DNA of 64,000 nt, taken from assembly GCA_016776725.1 (NCBI GenBank), contig JADHSV010000010.1:1-64000 (forward strand), in the 5' to 3' direction. The notes beneath the pieces were generated by a model. That model made no database searches and had not been told where the DNA came from. It worked only from the letters and a program-made list of their open reading frames with translations. This DNA is from Rhodospirillales bacterium (GTDB taxonomy: Bacteria; Pseudomonadota; Alphaproteobacteria; Rhodospirillales; Shumkoniaceae). Of the stretch, positions 54,239 through 62,591 are shown in pieces. The translations under genes were made by a program, and so were the position numbers. Position 1 is the stretch's first letter. Every line of letters begins with the position of its first letter.

Positions 54239-54509
54239 TTGAGCATTTTCCGACCAAATGCGGTCATTCTGATGCACTTCTGTGGAACGATCCGCTGGGC
54301 GTTTCGCGAAGCGCGACGCTTTCGCATCGGGCGAGCGGAACAACGACACGGGCGGCCACCGAAGCGCACCCTTCGGGCGGGCCGTTTAAGGCCGTGCCGT
54401 CGTCGAACCCCTTGCGCGAACACAAAAAGGCTGCGCGCTGCACGGTTCTCCTAACCGCGGCCTTAAACGGTCACGTCAGAATGACCGCATTAGGTTGGAA
54501 AGTGCTCTA
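54239..54509. repeat. Nested inverted-repeat element (MITE-like)
   Basis: A 271-bp gene-free element. Outer arms: 54239-54272 and 54476-54509, 34 bp with 30 identical positions, sharing the perfect 16-base core AATGCGGTCATTCTGA. A second inverted repeat of 13 bp (CCGTTTAAGGCCG, 54382-54394; its complement at 54458-54470) lies inside, and several GC hairpins fill the centre (for example GCGAAGCGCGACGCTTTCGC). Such nested symmetry is typical of non-autonomous mobile or REP-like elements, or a large structured RNA. I see no transposase and no clear target-site duplication. Confidence 0.75.
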
Positions 54510-54523
54510 GGCGGGAAATCGCC

Positions 54524-54847
54524 TCACCTTTTTTTCTTGGCGTCGGCGATGCGCTGGGCGGCGGCGACGTGCTCGACCTTGGCCTGCATATGCTGGAGCG
54601 ACTCAGTGACCTCGGTGCGAATTTCGGACAGGGCGTCCATATCCTTTCTCAGCAATGCGATTTCTTTCACGGCGGCGTTCTGCGCGCTGGTTAAGTCATT
54701 CATTCTTGTCAGCAGGGGTTCGATATGCAGGCGAAGAAACTCCTGGCCGGTTTCATCGGATTTCCTCATTGCCAGATTGGCAAAGAACAAAGAGCCGAGG
54801 CCAATAACAATGGCTAAAATGCTGAAGACGATTCCGATGTTGTTCAT
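54524..54847 (-). CDS. Small membrane protein with coiled coil
   Basis: A 107-aa protein with an N-terminal membrane helix (IGIVFSILAIVIGLGSLFFANLA, about 4-26) and a long helical tail (about 35-100) with heptad-like hydrophobic spacing (LLTRMNDLTSAQNAAVKEIALLRKDMDALSEI), likely a coiled coil. It ends with a basic KKKR. No family recognised. Confidence 0.72.
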   Translation of the reverse strand: MNNIGIVFSILAIVIGLGSLFFANLAMRKSDETGQEFLRLHIEPLLTRMNDLTSAQNAAVKEIALLRKDMDALSEIRTEVTESLQHMQAKVEHVAAAQRIADAKKKR

Positions 54848-54966
54848 TGCGATTTCACTCTTTCCGTAGGTATCGCTTTTTTTCGTTTGACTGTGCCAGT
54901 TTACGGATCAATTTTCCTCTGTCCAAGAGGCTGATTGCTGTTGCCGACTTTTTTTTCAGTACCCTG

Positions 54967-55407
54967 CTAGGCCGAATCCATCCAGATGGTGACCGGACCG
55001 TCATTGACGAGACCGACATCCATGTGCGCGGCAAAGACCCCGGTTTCCACGGGAACGCCCAGACTTTTTAGCGCCTCGCAGTACTCGGTATATAGCGGAT
55101 CGGCAATTTCTGGGCGCGCCGCGCTGCTGAAGCTGGGGCGATTTCCCTTACGCCAGTTGCCGGCGAGGGTGAACTGGCTGATAACCAGCGCTTCCCCGCC
55201 CATATCCAGAAGCGACAGGTTGAATTTTCCGTCGTCGTCCGAAAAAACTCGCATGCGCGCGGCCTTGCCGGCGAAATAGACGGCGGTCTCACTTTCGTCG
55301 CCCCGTTCGACACACAAAAAGATAACGAGGCCGCGGTCAATCGTTCCTCGCGTTTTCCCCTCGACCGACACGCTTGCCTTTTTTACGCGTTGTAGAACCG
55401 CTTTCAT
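54967..55407 (-). CDS. dtd: D-aminoacyl-tRNA deacylase
   Basis: Frees D-amino acids from mischarged tRNA. The 146-aa product has MKAVLQRVKKASVSVEG, ALVISQFTLAGNWRKGNRPSFSSAA (the SQFTL motif) and the C-terminal GVFAAHMDVGLVNDGPVTI, with the Gly-Pro of the second motif near NDGPVT. I start at ATG 55407 (homologues start MKAVLQRV); 55422 would add five residues. Confidence 0.95.
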   Translation of the reverse strand: MKAVLQRVKKASVSVEGKTRGTIDRGLVIFLCVERGDESETAVYFAGKAARMRVFSDDDGKFNLSLLDMGGEALVISQFTLAGNWRKGNRPSFSSAARPEIADPLYTEYCEALKSLGVPVETGVFAAHMDVGLVNDGPVTIWMDSA

Positions 55408-55602
55408 CCGAACTTTTCCCAAACAGTCATTTGGTTTAACCGAAGGTTAGTTTAACAGGGGAAGCGAAACGGCGCGTGGATTTTTCGGAAAAAGAGACGC
55501 CGAATCAATTAGTTGCAAGATAACGCCGCATCGATTTTCACCGTAAAGTAGAAATTTGAAACCTATTATTTCCTGCGGACGGAGTTTATTTTCGTACTGT
55601 AA

Positions 55603-55633
55603 CCTATTGAATATTAGGAGAAATTAGCCTAAT
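55603..55633. promoter_or_regulatory. Inverted-repeat cluster upstream of the 354-aa orphan gene
   Basis: Two overlapping inverted repeats: CCTA-N8-TAGG (55603-55618) and ATTAGG-N9-CCTAAT (55613-55633). They lie about 50 bp before the orphan gene's ATG. They could be an operator; A/T-rich chance is not excluded. Confidence 0.3.
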
Positions 55634-55682
55634 TCACTACAGGGGTGGGCCGGATTAACGCAAGAATGATCGGAGCGTGCGC

Positions 55683-56747
55683 ATGGCGCTCATCAAGGAC
55701 CAGGACCGTGATTCGCTACACGTGCTCCCCTTAAGCATCATTCCGCTGGAATCGCAGCTATTCCAGAAGATGAGCCTGATCAAGAATGTCCACCTTGAGA
55801 GCGTCGTCGAACTCTATGACGGCAAGGATACGGGCAGTGGTCAGATGAAGGTGGAGGCCATGCGGGCGGCCTATGGCAGCATTCCGCAGGCCGATATGGC
55901 CAAGCTTGAAAAACTGTCGCGCCTGAAATCCTACGACGTCTATAGCCTTCGCATTCTTCTGCGCAAACTCGGCATAAACGTCGATGAGGGCGAGTTGCGC
56001 CTTTCCGAAGGCAAGCAGCGTGAACTGACCCAGCATATGCGAATGTTCACCCGGCCTCTCGTGGGCTTCATTTACGGTGACGAGCGGGCCGCCGAGGAAG
56101 GCGTGGATATCATCTCCTTGTTTGCCCAGCCCGATATCAAACGCGCCCGCCAAAAGCTTATGGCGCTGGCCGACAGTCTCGAGATCCCCCTGGAAATGGT
56201 TCCCAAGTTTCTGGAGGATTACGGCGATACCTTTCTGTCCGTATCCTACTACCGGCAGGCATATGGTGGCGTTGGTCCGGTCATGAGGGATTTTCAGAGT
56301 TCGATAAAGGAAATCACTTCAAATAGCATGTTACAGCAGGACCGCAACGTGGTCGATGCCTGCACCAAGGTCCAGGATGTGTTTTCGGATATGACCGCGA
56401 CCATGCGCCAGCGAATGAAGGTTTTCGAGTTCGGGTCGAAAAACATGTGGACCCAACTGGACGGCGCAAAATTCCGGAAATTCAAGGACCTTGTTGAAAG
56501 CAGCCAAACGACCCTTGGCGGATCGTTGTGCGCCATGTCGTTAAAAATGGATGCGTGGAAGGAAAAGTTCCCGGATCCCAAGTTCGGCGGCCCCATGAAG
56601 CGGGCGGAATTTATTATCAACGATATGCAGCAGGGGCTCGAAAAGTTCCAGAAACCGCAGATGCGCAATATCGGGCCGAAGATAAGAGGGCCGAAGTCCA
56701 GCGAGCCGGATAAGGATTCGACCCGCGTGTGGTCGGGGGGGGCATAG
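55683..56747 (+). CDS. Orphan protein of 354 aa
   Basis: A soluble, mostly helical 354-aa protein with no domain I recognise. Its features: an N-terminal Pro/Leu stretch MALIKDQDRDSLHVLPLSIIPL; a charged middle with KLSRLKSYDVYSLRILLRKLGINVDEGELRLSEGKQRELTQHMRMF; a helical region with SLFAQPDIKRARQKLMALADSLEIPLEMVPKFLEDYGDTFLSVSYYRQ; and a C-terminal helix bundle with SSIKEITSNSMLQQDRNVVDACTKVQDVF. There is no signal peptide or membrane helix. GGAG lies eight bases before ATG 55683. The gene is alone, between an operator-like region and a perfect palindrome. Confidence 0.85.
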   Translation: MALIKDQDRDSLHVLPLSIIPLESQLFQKMSLIKNVHLESVVELYDGKDTGSGQMKVEAMRAAYGSIPQADMAKLEKLSRLKSYDVYSLRILLRKLGINVDEGELRLSEGKQRELTQHMRMFTRPLVGFIYGDERAAEEGVDIISLFAQPDIKRARQKLMALADSLEIPLEMVPKFLEDYGDTFLSVSYYRQAYGGVGPVMRDFQSSIKEITSNSMLQQDRNVVDACTKVQDVFSDMTATMRQRMKVFEFGSKNMWTQLDGAKFRKFKDLVESSQTTLGGSLCAMSLKMDAWKEKFPDPKFGGPMKRAEFIINDMQQGLEKFQKPQMRNIGPKIRGPKSSEPDKDSTRVWSGGA

Positions 56748-56793
56748 AGCCCGTTTAACCAATACAGAGCCACTGTATTGGTTAAACGGGCTC
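56747..56793. terminator. Perfect 21-bp-arm palindrome between convergent genes
   Basis: Arms 56747-56767 and 56773-56793 are exact reverse complements (begin GAGCCCGTTTAACC), with a five-base AGCCA loop. It runs from the stop codon of the orphan gene to the stop codon of hemG. No T run follows on either side, so it may end both transcripts by a mechanism other than the classical one, or be a protein-binding site. Confidence 0.7.
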
Positions 56794-58168
56794 AAGAGGA
56801 AATGCGCTGCGCCAGGGTTTCCCCCGCGCGAACGCAATCGGCCACGGAAATGCCGTCGCGCCAATTGCCGCGAAGGTGCAGCCCGGCGAAAGGCTCCATG
56901 CGCCGGTCGGCCTCGGCAATTCGATCCAGGTGACCCAGCGTATATTGCGGAATGGCGCGGGCGTAACGGCTGATGCGCCGGTACGCTGGCGAGCCGTCGA
57001 TCTGCAGCGCGCTGGCCAAATCCGCTTCGACGAGCTGGAAGATGGTCGCGGTAGGCAGTTCGGCTTCCTGCACATCATGCGCGCCGCCCATAAACGCGGT
57101 CAGCAAAACATGGTCCTGCGGCGCACGCCCGTCAAAAAGGGTGCTGGAAAACAGGACACCCAGGGTTCGCATGTTCTCGACGCGGGGGGCCAGAAAACCG
57201 AAACCGTCCAGCGGATGCCCGATCTGGCTGCGCGCATACCCCAGACCGACCGACGATACGGAAACATAGGGGATATCGCCAATAATCCGCGCCGCTTCGG
57301 CGCTTAACGGCGAAATCAGACGTGCCGTTTCCTGGGCGGGCAGGGCCAATACCAGCACGTCTCCCGTTTGTGTGGTCTTGCCGCCGTCTCCGTCCAGATG
57401 CACCCGCCATTGGCTGCCGAAGCGCTCGATCGACTGTGCGCAAAGGCCGGTGGCCACCGAACCGGGCGGCAGTTTTTCCGCGATCCCCAGGGGCAATCCG
57501 CTCATTCCCCGCTCAAACGATATTTGCCGTCCTGCGGGCATGCCTGCGCTTTTTGCGGCCTTGCCCAGGGCCAGGGCGCCGCGGATTAGCGATCCGTACT
57601 GCTGCTCCAACTCGAAAATGCGCGGAACGGCGGCGCGAACGGACAAGGCCCGTGTATCGCCCGCATAGACGCCGGAAATAAATGGATCGACCGCGTAGTC
57701 AAGAAACTCCCGCCCCAATCGTCTTTCCACGAACCCGGCGATGGATTCTTCGCTCTGCGCTCGTCCGATAAAGGGTTCCTTCAAAAGGCGCAGTTTTGCG
57801 CCCCAACTAAAAGCCTTGCTGGTGACGAATGCGGGCGGGGAACCCGGCAACGCCAAAACACGACCGTCGCGAAGAATGAAACGTTTTTGTCCCGCCGGAG
57901 CGGCCTCGATAGCGCGGCTGGAAAGGCCGGTTTCATCCATCAGGCGGCCAATGGCGTCTTCAGGCCTTCCGGGCTTTTGCAATGTTGTATTGGGGCCGCG
58001 TTCGACCATGAAGTCGTTGCGCAGGGTGGTCGAGATGACGCCGCCCACGCGGTCCGACGCTTCGATCAGGCGAACGTCATACCCACGGACATGCAAGAAC
58101 CACGCGCTCGACAGGCCCGAGATGCCGCCCCCGATGATAATGGCGCACGGGCGTTCCCGGGCGGTCAT
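56792..58168 (-). CDS. hemG: Protoporphyrinogen oxidase, oxygen-dependent type
   Basis: Oxidises protoporphyrinogen IX to protoporphyrin IX in haem synthesis. The 458-aa protein has the FAD-binding IIIGGGISGLSSAWFL (dinucleotide-binding GxGxxG), followed by IEASDRVGGVISTTL, and a C-terminal FAD-contacting region GLHLRGNWRDGISVADCV. This is the HemY/PPOX-like fold; many alphaproteobacteria use HemJ instead. The gene is convergent with the orphan gene; its start is ATG 58168. Confidence 0.93.
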   Translation of the reverse strand: MTARERPCAIIIGGGISGLSSAWFLHVRGYDVRLIEASDRVGGVISTTLRNDFMVERGPNTTLQKPGRPEDAIGRLMDETGLSSRAIEAAPAGQKRFILRDGRVLALPGSPPAFVTSKAFSWGAKLRLLKEPFIGRAQSEESIAGFVERRLGREFLDYAVDPFISGVYAGDTRALSVRAAVPRIFELEQQYGSLIRGALALGKAAKSAGMPAGRQISFERGMSGLPLGIAEKLPPGSVATGLCAQSIERFGSQWRVHLDGDGGKTTQTGDVLVLALPAQETARLISPLSAEAARIIGDIPYVSVSSVGLGYARSQIGHPLDGFGFLAPRVENMRTLGVLFSSTLFDGRAPQDHVLLTAFMGGAHDVQEAELPTATIFQLVEADLASALQIDGSPAYRRISRYARAIPQYTLGHLDRIAEADRRMEPFAGLHLRGNWRDGISVADCVRAGETLAQRISS

Positions 58169-58395
58169 AACCGAATTCGCGTTTGGTTAACGGTTGCGCC
58201 GTTTATCGTCCTGTCGGAATGAGGCGAAGGGGGCGGAAATCCAAGCATTTCTTTCCTTTTCAGGGCGAAAAAAAACTCGCGTGACGTTAACGGTTTTGAA
58301 TCATCTTTGACCAATAATAACGTATCTGCTCCCAACATGAGCAGAACCAGTAACTGCGGGAATTGCGCTGCGCAAGTGAATTCAAGAGGTGAGTC

Positions 58396-58755
58396 ATGGT
58401 TGAACGACACGACGACTACCAGCTCTTCATGGAGCACAAGCGATTTTTCGGTAAAATCGAACAGGGCATCAGGTTGGCCAACCGCGAAATCATTCACAAG
58501 CGTATCGACAATATGGACAAGGATACGATCCTTGGCTTCGCTGTGGCGGTGGGACGGCTTCGCGCCCGTTATCTTCAGGCTGCGTTCAAGCTGGGCGTTG
58601 ATGAGCACGGAAACCCGCCGGATCAGGAGATGATCCACGAACTGAGAACGAGCCGTGAAATGTTCGAGGAGGCCAAAAACGCCTTCGAGGCGCTGCGCGA
58701 GGCGGTCGAAAAGGGCTATGTGGATATCGCCGGGATTGATACCACAAATAAATAA
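58396..58755 (+). CDS. Small conserved helical protein
   Basis: A 119-aa, highly charged, all-helical protein: MVERHDDYQLFMEHKRFFGKIEQGIRLANREI, then DTILGFAVAVGRLRARYLQAAFKLGVDEHG, then MIHELRTSREMFEEAKNAFEALREAVEKGY. No domain recognised. AGAGGTGAG lies before ATG 58396. A perfect seven-base-pair inverted repeat (TCTGCTC/GAGCAGA, 58325-58331 and 58339-58345) lies in its leader. Confidence 0.72.
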   Translation: MVERHDDYQLFMEHKRFFGKIEQGIRLANREIIHKRIDNMDKDTILGFAVAVGRLRARYLQAAFKLGVDEHGNPPDQEMIHELRTSREMFEEAKNAFEALREAVEKGYVDIAGIDTTNK

Positions 58756-58757
58756 CT

Positions 58758-59042
58758 CTATCCGTGATTTCCGACGAACAGCGCGCGTCCCGCCTGCGTT
58801 AACTTGCAGACCATCCAATCGGGCTTCAATGGATTGGCGAACCAGGGTTCCGCCCAGCCTTTGCTGATGCAACTGCGCACGGTGCGCTCGCTCACCTTTT
58901 GTCCGGCGGAATCGAATAGCGGCAGCTTTCCACCCGCTTGCTCCATGCCGCGCTTTAGCCATGAACGTTGCGAAATCGTGGGCTTTACCCCCGACGTCAC
59001 ACGGGTTCCGTTGGCGCTCGTTTTTTCGCTTCGCTTGGCCAT
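58758..59042 (-). CDS. Small conserved protein
   Basis: A 94-aa basic protein: TISQRSWLKRGMEQAGGKLPLFD, KVSERTVRSCISKGWAEPWFANPLKPDWMVCKLTQAGRALF. The second half looks like a small winged-helix fold (RTVRSCISKGWAEPW, KLTQAGR). Function unknown. Its stop is three bases from the stop of the helical protein. ATG 59042 preferred to ATG 59045. Confidence 0.68.
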   Translation of the reverse strand: MAKRSEKTSANGTRVTSGVKPTISQRSWLKRGMEQAGGKLPLFDSAGQKVSERTVRSCISKGWAEPWFANPLKPDWMVCKLTQAGRALFVGNHG

Positions 59043-59155
59043 CATCGCGAAACCATCCCCGGGAAAATCGCCTGTTTTCTTTTTTCGTTTGATAAAGTTA
59101 GGTTTGTTGTGCCTTCCAGGTCAAGGTGCACGACAACAGGTGTGAGGGAAAAGTC

Positions 59156-59470
59156 ATGCAGGCCATGCTTCTTTATGTAACCGCCGGGTCCAGGGACGAG
59201 GCGCTGCGTTTGGGGCGCGCGGTGGTCGAGAAACGACTGGCGGCGTGCGCCAACATCGTTGGCGAGACAACGTCGATATACCGCTGGGAAGGCGAGTTGC
59301 AGGAAGACGCCGAAGTCGCCCTGATCCTGAAAACCCGCGCTGCGTTGGTCGATGATGCGACCGCCGAAATCAAACGCCTGCACAGTTACGATTGTCCGTG
59401 CGTTGTTGCGCTTCCGATTGATGGCGGAAATGACGAGTTTCTTAACTGGATTATTAACGAAACATCATAA
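59156..59470 (+). CDS. cutA: Divalent-cation tolerance protein CutA
   Basis: A 104-aa trimeric ferredoxin-fold protein named for copper tolerance in E. coli; its role is not settled. It has LLYVTAGSRDEALRLGRAVVEKRLAACANIV, SIYRWEGELQEDAEVALILKTR, and HSYDCPCVVALPI. Start ATG 59156, with GAGGGAAA upstream. It lies 21 bp from the convergent receiver gene. Confidence 0.94.
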   Translation: MQAMLLYVTAGSRDEALRLGRAVVEKRLAACANIVGETTSIYRWEGELQEDAEVALILKTRAALVDDATAEIKRLHSYDCPCVVALPIDGGNDEFLNWIINETS

Positions 59471-59490
59471 TTAATTGAAAATACACAAAA

Positions 59491-60417
59491 CTATAAAGCC
59501 AATTCATTCATGATTTCTCGTGCGGCAGATTCCGAACCGGTGGTAAAACCGGCTTGAATTGCCGACGCCATGTGGGCGACCACGGCCAGGTCGCGCGGGA
59601 CCGTTCTGGCGGCATCCGGGCCCTCGGATTTCTGCTTTAGGCGAGAGCTTAACTCGATCATGGACTTGCACAGATCCGCGATATGGCTGTGAGCGGTTCC
59701 TTCCACCCGGCGGGCGGCGTCCTGGGCGACATACTCAAGGCGGTTCAAATGGGTAGTGAACGTTTCGGATGCGCCTTGTTTGGCGAACTCGCCTTTCAAC
59801 GCGTCGGCCAGCCAATGGAACTGTGTGATATGGCGGTCCAGTTTCTGTTCGTTGAGTTCCATGATCATTTTCTGGATCTGGTCCTCAATTTTGGAAACGG
59901 GCTCGCCTTTGGCCTTGGCCGCAAGGGTATTGGGCGCTTCCAAAAGGGGAACATTGGTTGGCCGTTCGGTCGATTTGCGACGGTCCGGCCCGATATAATC
60001 GCAGGTCACGACAAACGGCTTCCGCGCATTCACCAGCGAGTTGATGCGATTAAGCAATGCCGCCATCGATAGCGGCTTTATCAGCAAATCATCGGCCCCG
60101 GAATCGACCACGTCGCGTACCTGCTGGGTGCTCGGTTTGCCGGTAACGGCAATCACCGGCAAAAACGGATTGGACCCGATTTCATGATGGCGGATGGCTT
60201 TGATGACCGGACAGGCGGACCCGTCGGGCAGGTCCGCCCCGGTGATCAGCAGATCGAACGCGCCATGTTCCAGGTAGGTGTGAATATCGGAAACGCTGGT
60301 GCCGACCTTGATGCTGCGGAACCCCTCGTTTCGCAAAATCATTTTGAGGGAATCGCGTGAACCGATATCCGGGTCGATGAGCAATACATTTATCACATTG
60401 AATTTAAAGTCGCTCAA
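59491..60417 (-). CDS. Receiver-domain protein lacking the phospho-acceptor Asp
   Basis: A 308-aa protein. The N-terminal 130 residues fold as a receiver: acidic pair LLIDPD (Asp15, Asp17), Thr in VIAVTGKPS and Lys in DDLLIKPLS. The acceptor position, however, is Gly60 (DLLITGADLPDGS), where regulators have Asp. A basic linker (about 138-165) follows. The C-terminal 140 residues are helical (LDRHITQFHWLADALKGEFAKQ, LNRLEYVAQDAARRVEGTAHSHIADLCKSMIELSSRL) and match no output domain. It starts at TTG 60417, six bases after the ispDF stop, so the two are probably co-transcribed. Confidence 0.85.
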   Translation of the reverse strand: MSDFKFNVINVLLIDPDIGSRDSLKMILRNEGFRSIKVGTSVSDIHTYLEHGAFDLLITGADLPDGSACPVIKAIRHHEIGSNPFLPVIAVTGKPSTQQVRDVVDSGADDLLIKPLSMAALLNRINSLVNARKPFVVTCDYIGPDRRKSTERPTNVPLLEAPNTLAAKAKGEPVSKIEDQIQKMIMELNEQKLDRHITQFHWLADALKGEFAKQGASETFTTHLNRLEYVAQDAARRVEGTAHSHIADLCKSMIELSSRLKQKSEGPDAARTVPRDLAVVAHMASAIQAGFTTGSESAAREIMNELAL

Positions 60418-60423
60418 AACCGT

Positions 60424-61593
60424 TTATTCCCTGGTCGTGGTCCGGGTCTGCAGGGCTATGGTCGCGGAGGCCTGCGCGGCTATTCCTTCCTTGCGACCGG
60501 TAAAGCCAAGGCGTTCGGTGGTGGTTCCTTTCACGCTGACGCGCCCGATGTCGATGTCCAGAATTTCGGCGATGCGGGCGCGCATGGCATCGCGATGGGG
60601 GCCGATTTTGGGGGCCTCGCAAATGAGTGTCACGTCCAGTGCCGTAATTTCACCTCCCCGGGCGCGCACCAGATCGTTGGCATGGCGCAGGAACACATGG
60701 GATTCCGCACCCCGCCATTGGTCGTCGGACGGCGGAAAATGGCTTCCGATATCGCCCTGCGCGATGGCTCCCAGAATGGCGTCGGTCAGGGCATGAAGGC
60801 CCACATCGGCATCCGAATGGCCGCTGAGACCGAAGTCGTGCGGGATTTTCACGCCGCACAGCATGATATGATCACCGGTATCAAACCGGTGCACATCGAA
60901 ACCGGTTCCGTTGCGAAATTCCCGCGCTCCCGCCAAGTAGGATTTGGCGCGGGAAAAGTCGTCCTGCGTGGTTACCTTCATATTGTCCTCGCTGCCTTGT
61001 ACGAGCCTGACGTCCAAACCGGCGGCTTCGGCCAGCGCCGCGTCGTCTGTTAGTTCGCGGCCTGCGAAGCGTTGGTGCGCGGCCAGAATTTCGGGGAAAC
61101 GAAAACCCTGTGGGGTTTGCGCGCGCCATAACCCGTCGCGCGACACCGTCTGCGTGATAACGCCGTCTTCGCCGCGTTTCAAAGTGTCGTTGACCGGCAT
61201 GCCGGGGATGGCTGCCGAGTGGTTGTTCAGGGCGTCGATGATCCTGGAGATGGTTTCGCCATCAATGAAGGGGCGGGCCGCGTCATGAATAAGAACGCGT
61301 TCGGGCGCGTATTCGATCAGGCTTTCAAGGCCGAGTCGCACCGAATCCTGGCGCGCGGCGCCCCCGCCCACGGGATCGAGCAACGCCAGCCCGCCCACGG
61401 CTTCATCGTACAGGTCGCGATCATCCATGTTGATGACGGCGCGCACCTCGTCCACGTCCGGATGGGCGAGAAAGGCCTCCAGCGAATACCTGAGCACAGC
61501 CCGTCCGGCCAAATCGTGGTATTGCTTGGGCAGTTCTCCGCCGAACCGGGCGCCGCGTCCCGCGCCGACCACAAGGGCGAGGCAACCGGCCAT
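60424..61593 (-). CDS. ispDF: Bifunctional IspD/IspF isoprenoid enzyme
   Basis: Two enzymes of the methylerythritol phosphate pathway fused in 389 aa. The N-terminal half (about 1-225) is the cytidylyltransferase: LVVGAGRGARFGGELPKQY, then DAARPFI. The C-terminal half (about 230-389) is the cyclase: FDVHRFD (metal Asp and His), SGHSDADVGLHALTDAILGA and VSVKGTTTERLGFTGRKEGI. GAGGAG precedes ATG 61593. Such fusions are typical of alphaproteobacteria. It is divergent from the CcsA-like gene. Confidence 0.97.
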   Translation of the reverse strand: MAGCLALVVGAGRGARFGGELPKQYHDLAGRAVLRYSLEAFLAHPDVDEVRAVINMDDRDLYDEAVGGLALLDPVGGGAARQDSVRLGLESLIEYAPERVLIHDAARPFIDGETISRIIDALNNHSAAIPGMPVNDTLKRGEDGVITQTVSRDGLWRAQTPQGFRFPEILAAHQRFAGRELTDDAALAEAAGLDVRLVQGSEDNMKVTTQDDFSRAKSYLAGAREFRNGTGFDVHRFDTGDHIMLCGVKIPHDFGLSGHSDADVGLHALTDAILGAIAQGDIGSHFPPSDDQWRGAESHVFLRHANDLVRARGGEITALDVTLICEAPKIGPHRDAMRARIAEILDIDIGRVSVKGTTTERLGFTGRKEGIAAQASATIALQTRTTTRE

Positions 61594-61737
61594 CTCAACT
61601 CCTCATTGGGCAATTTTCACATAATCTTGTGGCTGCGAGCATACCTTTTGCCAAGGGGCTTGCCAATCGGCGTCGGGAAGGCGATTTTCATGTAAGCGGT
61701 ATCTCGCGTATGATGCGTTTGATCCGCAGGGGGATTT

Positions 61738-62538
61738 ATGCACGATTCGTTGTTCAATCTGTCGGCTTTGATTGCGCTGGTTCCTGCCGTTGTTGTCGGC
61801 TTCCGCCGCGAAGGGCGGCGCGATGGCGTTTTCTGGCTGGTTCTGGCGGTCGCTCTTGCCGGGCCTCTGGCCTGGATCATCGCGCAGACCGGTGGGGCCT
61901 GGCGAACCGGGTTTTCCACCAATCTTTGGGTCAGCGTGGCAGCAAGCCTTGGCGTTTTTGTCGGTGCGTGCGCGGCCACGTCACAGGCGTGGCGATTGTT
62001 GCCGCTGGTGGCGCCCTATCTGCTGATGGTTGGGATTCTGGCCACGATCTGGCAACGCGGACCGGACGGCGAAGCCATAACCTCGCCAGCCGCGATTGCC
62101 TGGGTTCACCTGCATATTGTTGTTTCCGTGGCGACCTACGCGCTGGTGACGGTTGCCGCCGTTGCGGCCCTGGGCGCGTTCGTGCAGGAGCGCGCGCTAA
62201 AGCTGAAGCGGCCAAGCGCGGTTTCGCGAAGGCTTCCGCCCGTGGCCGATTGCGAGTCCCTCGTGGTCACACTTCTGGCAGTCGGCGAGGCGGTTCTGGC
62301 CCTTGGCATGATAAGCGGCATGGCCATGCAGTACGCGGATACGGGCGTTCTTATGGTATTCGACCATAAAACGGTGCTGGCGGTTGCCGCGTTTCTGGTT
62401 ATCGGCGTGTTGCTCATTGCCCATTACAGAACGGGCGTGCGGGGCCGTGTCGCGGCGCGTTTGGTCCTGTTGGCGTACCTTCTGCTGACGCTGGGCTATC
62501 CCGGCGTAAAATTCGTCACCTCGGTTCTTCTTTCCTGA
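61738..62538 (+). CDS. CcsA/YpjD family inner-membrane protein
   Basis: A 266-aa membrane protein with about eight hydrophobic helices, related to the cytochrome c assembly/HemX group (CcsA, YpjD). It has IAWVHLHIVVSVATYALVTVAAVAALGAFVQERALK, the family core with conserved His, and KTVLAVAAFLVIGVLLIAHYRTG with a further His at the C-terminal helix. The WWxWD haem motif of cytochrome-maturation CcsA was not seen, so a role in maturation is uncertain. GGGGG precedes ATG 61738. Divergent from ispDF. Confidence 0.82.
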   Translation: MHDSLFNLSALIALVPAVVVGFRREGRRDGVFWLVLAVALAGPLAWIIAQTGGAWRTGFSTNLWVSVAASLGVFVGACAATSQAWRLLPLVAPYLLMVGILATIWQRGPDGEAITSPAAIAWVHLHIVVSVATYALVTVAAVAALGAFVQERALKLKRPSAVSRRLPPVADCESLVVTLLAVGEAVLALGMISGMAMQYADTGVLMVFDHKTVLAVAAFLVIGVLLIAHYRTGVRGRVAARLVLLAYLLLTLGYPGVKFVTSVLLS

Positions 62539-62591
62539 TCCTCACCTATATGCCGAAAGCCTAAGCCTTTTTGTTGCATTTGCGGCGAAAT

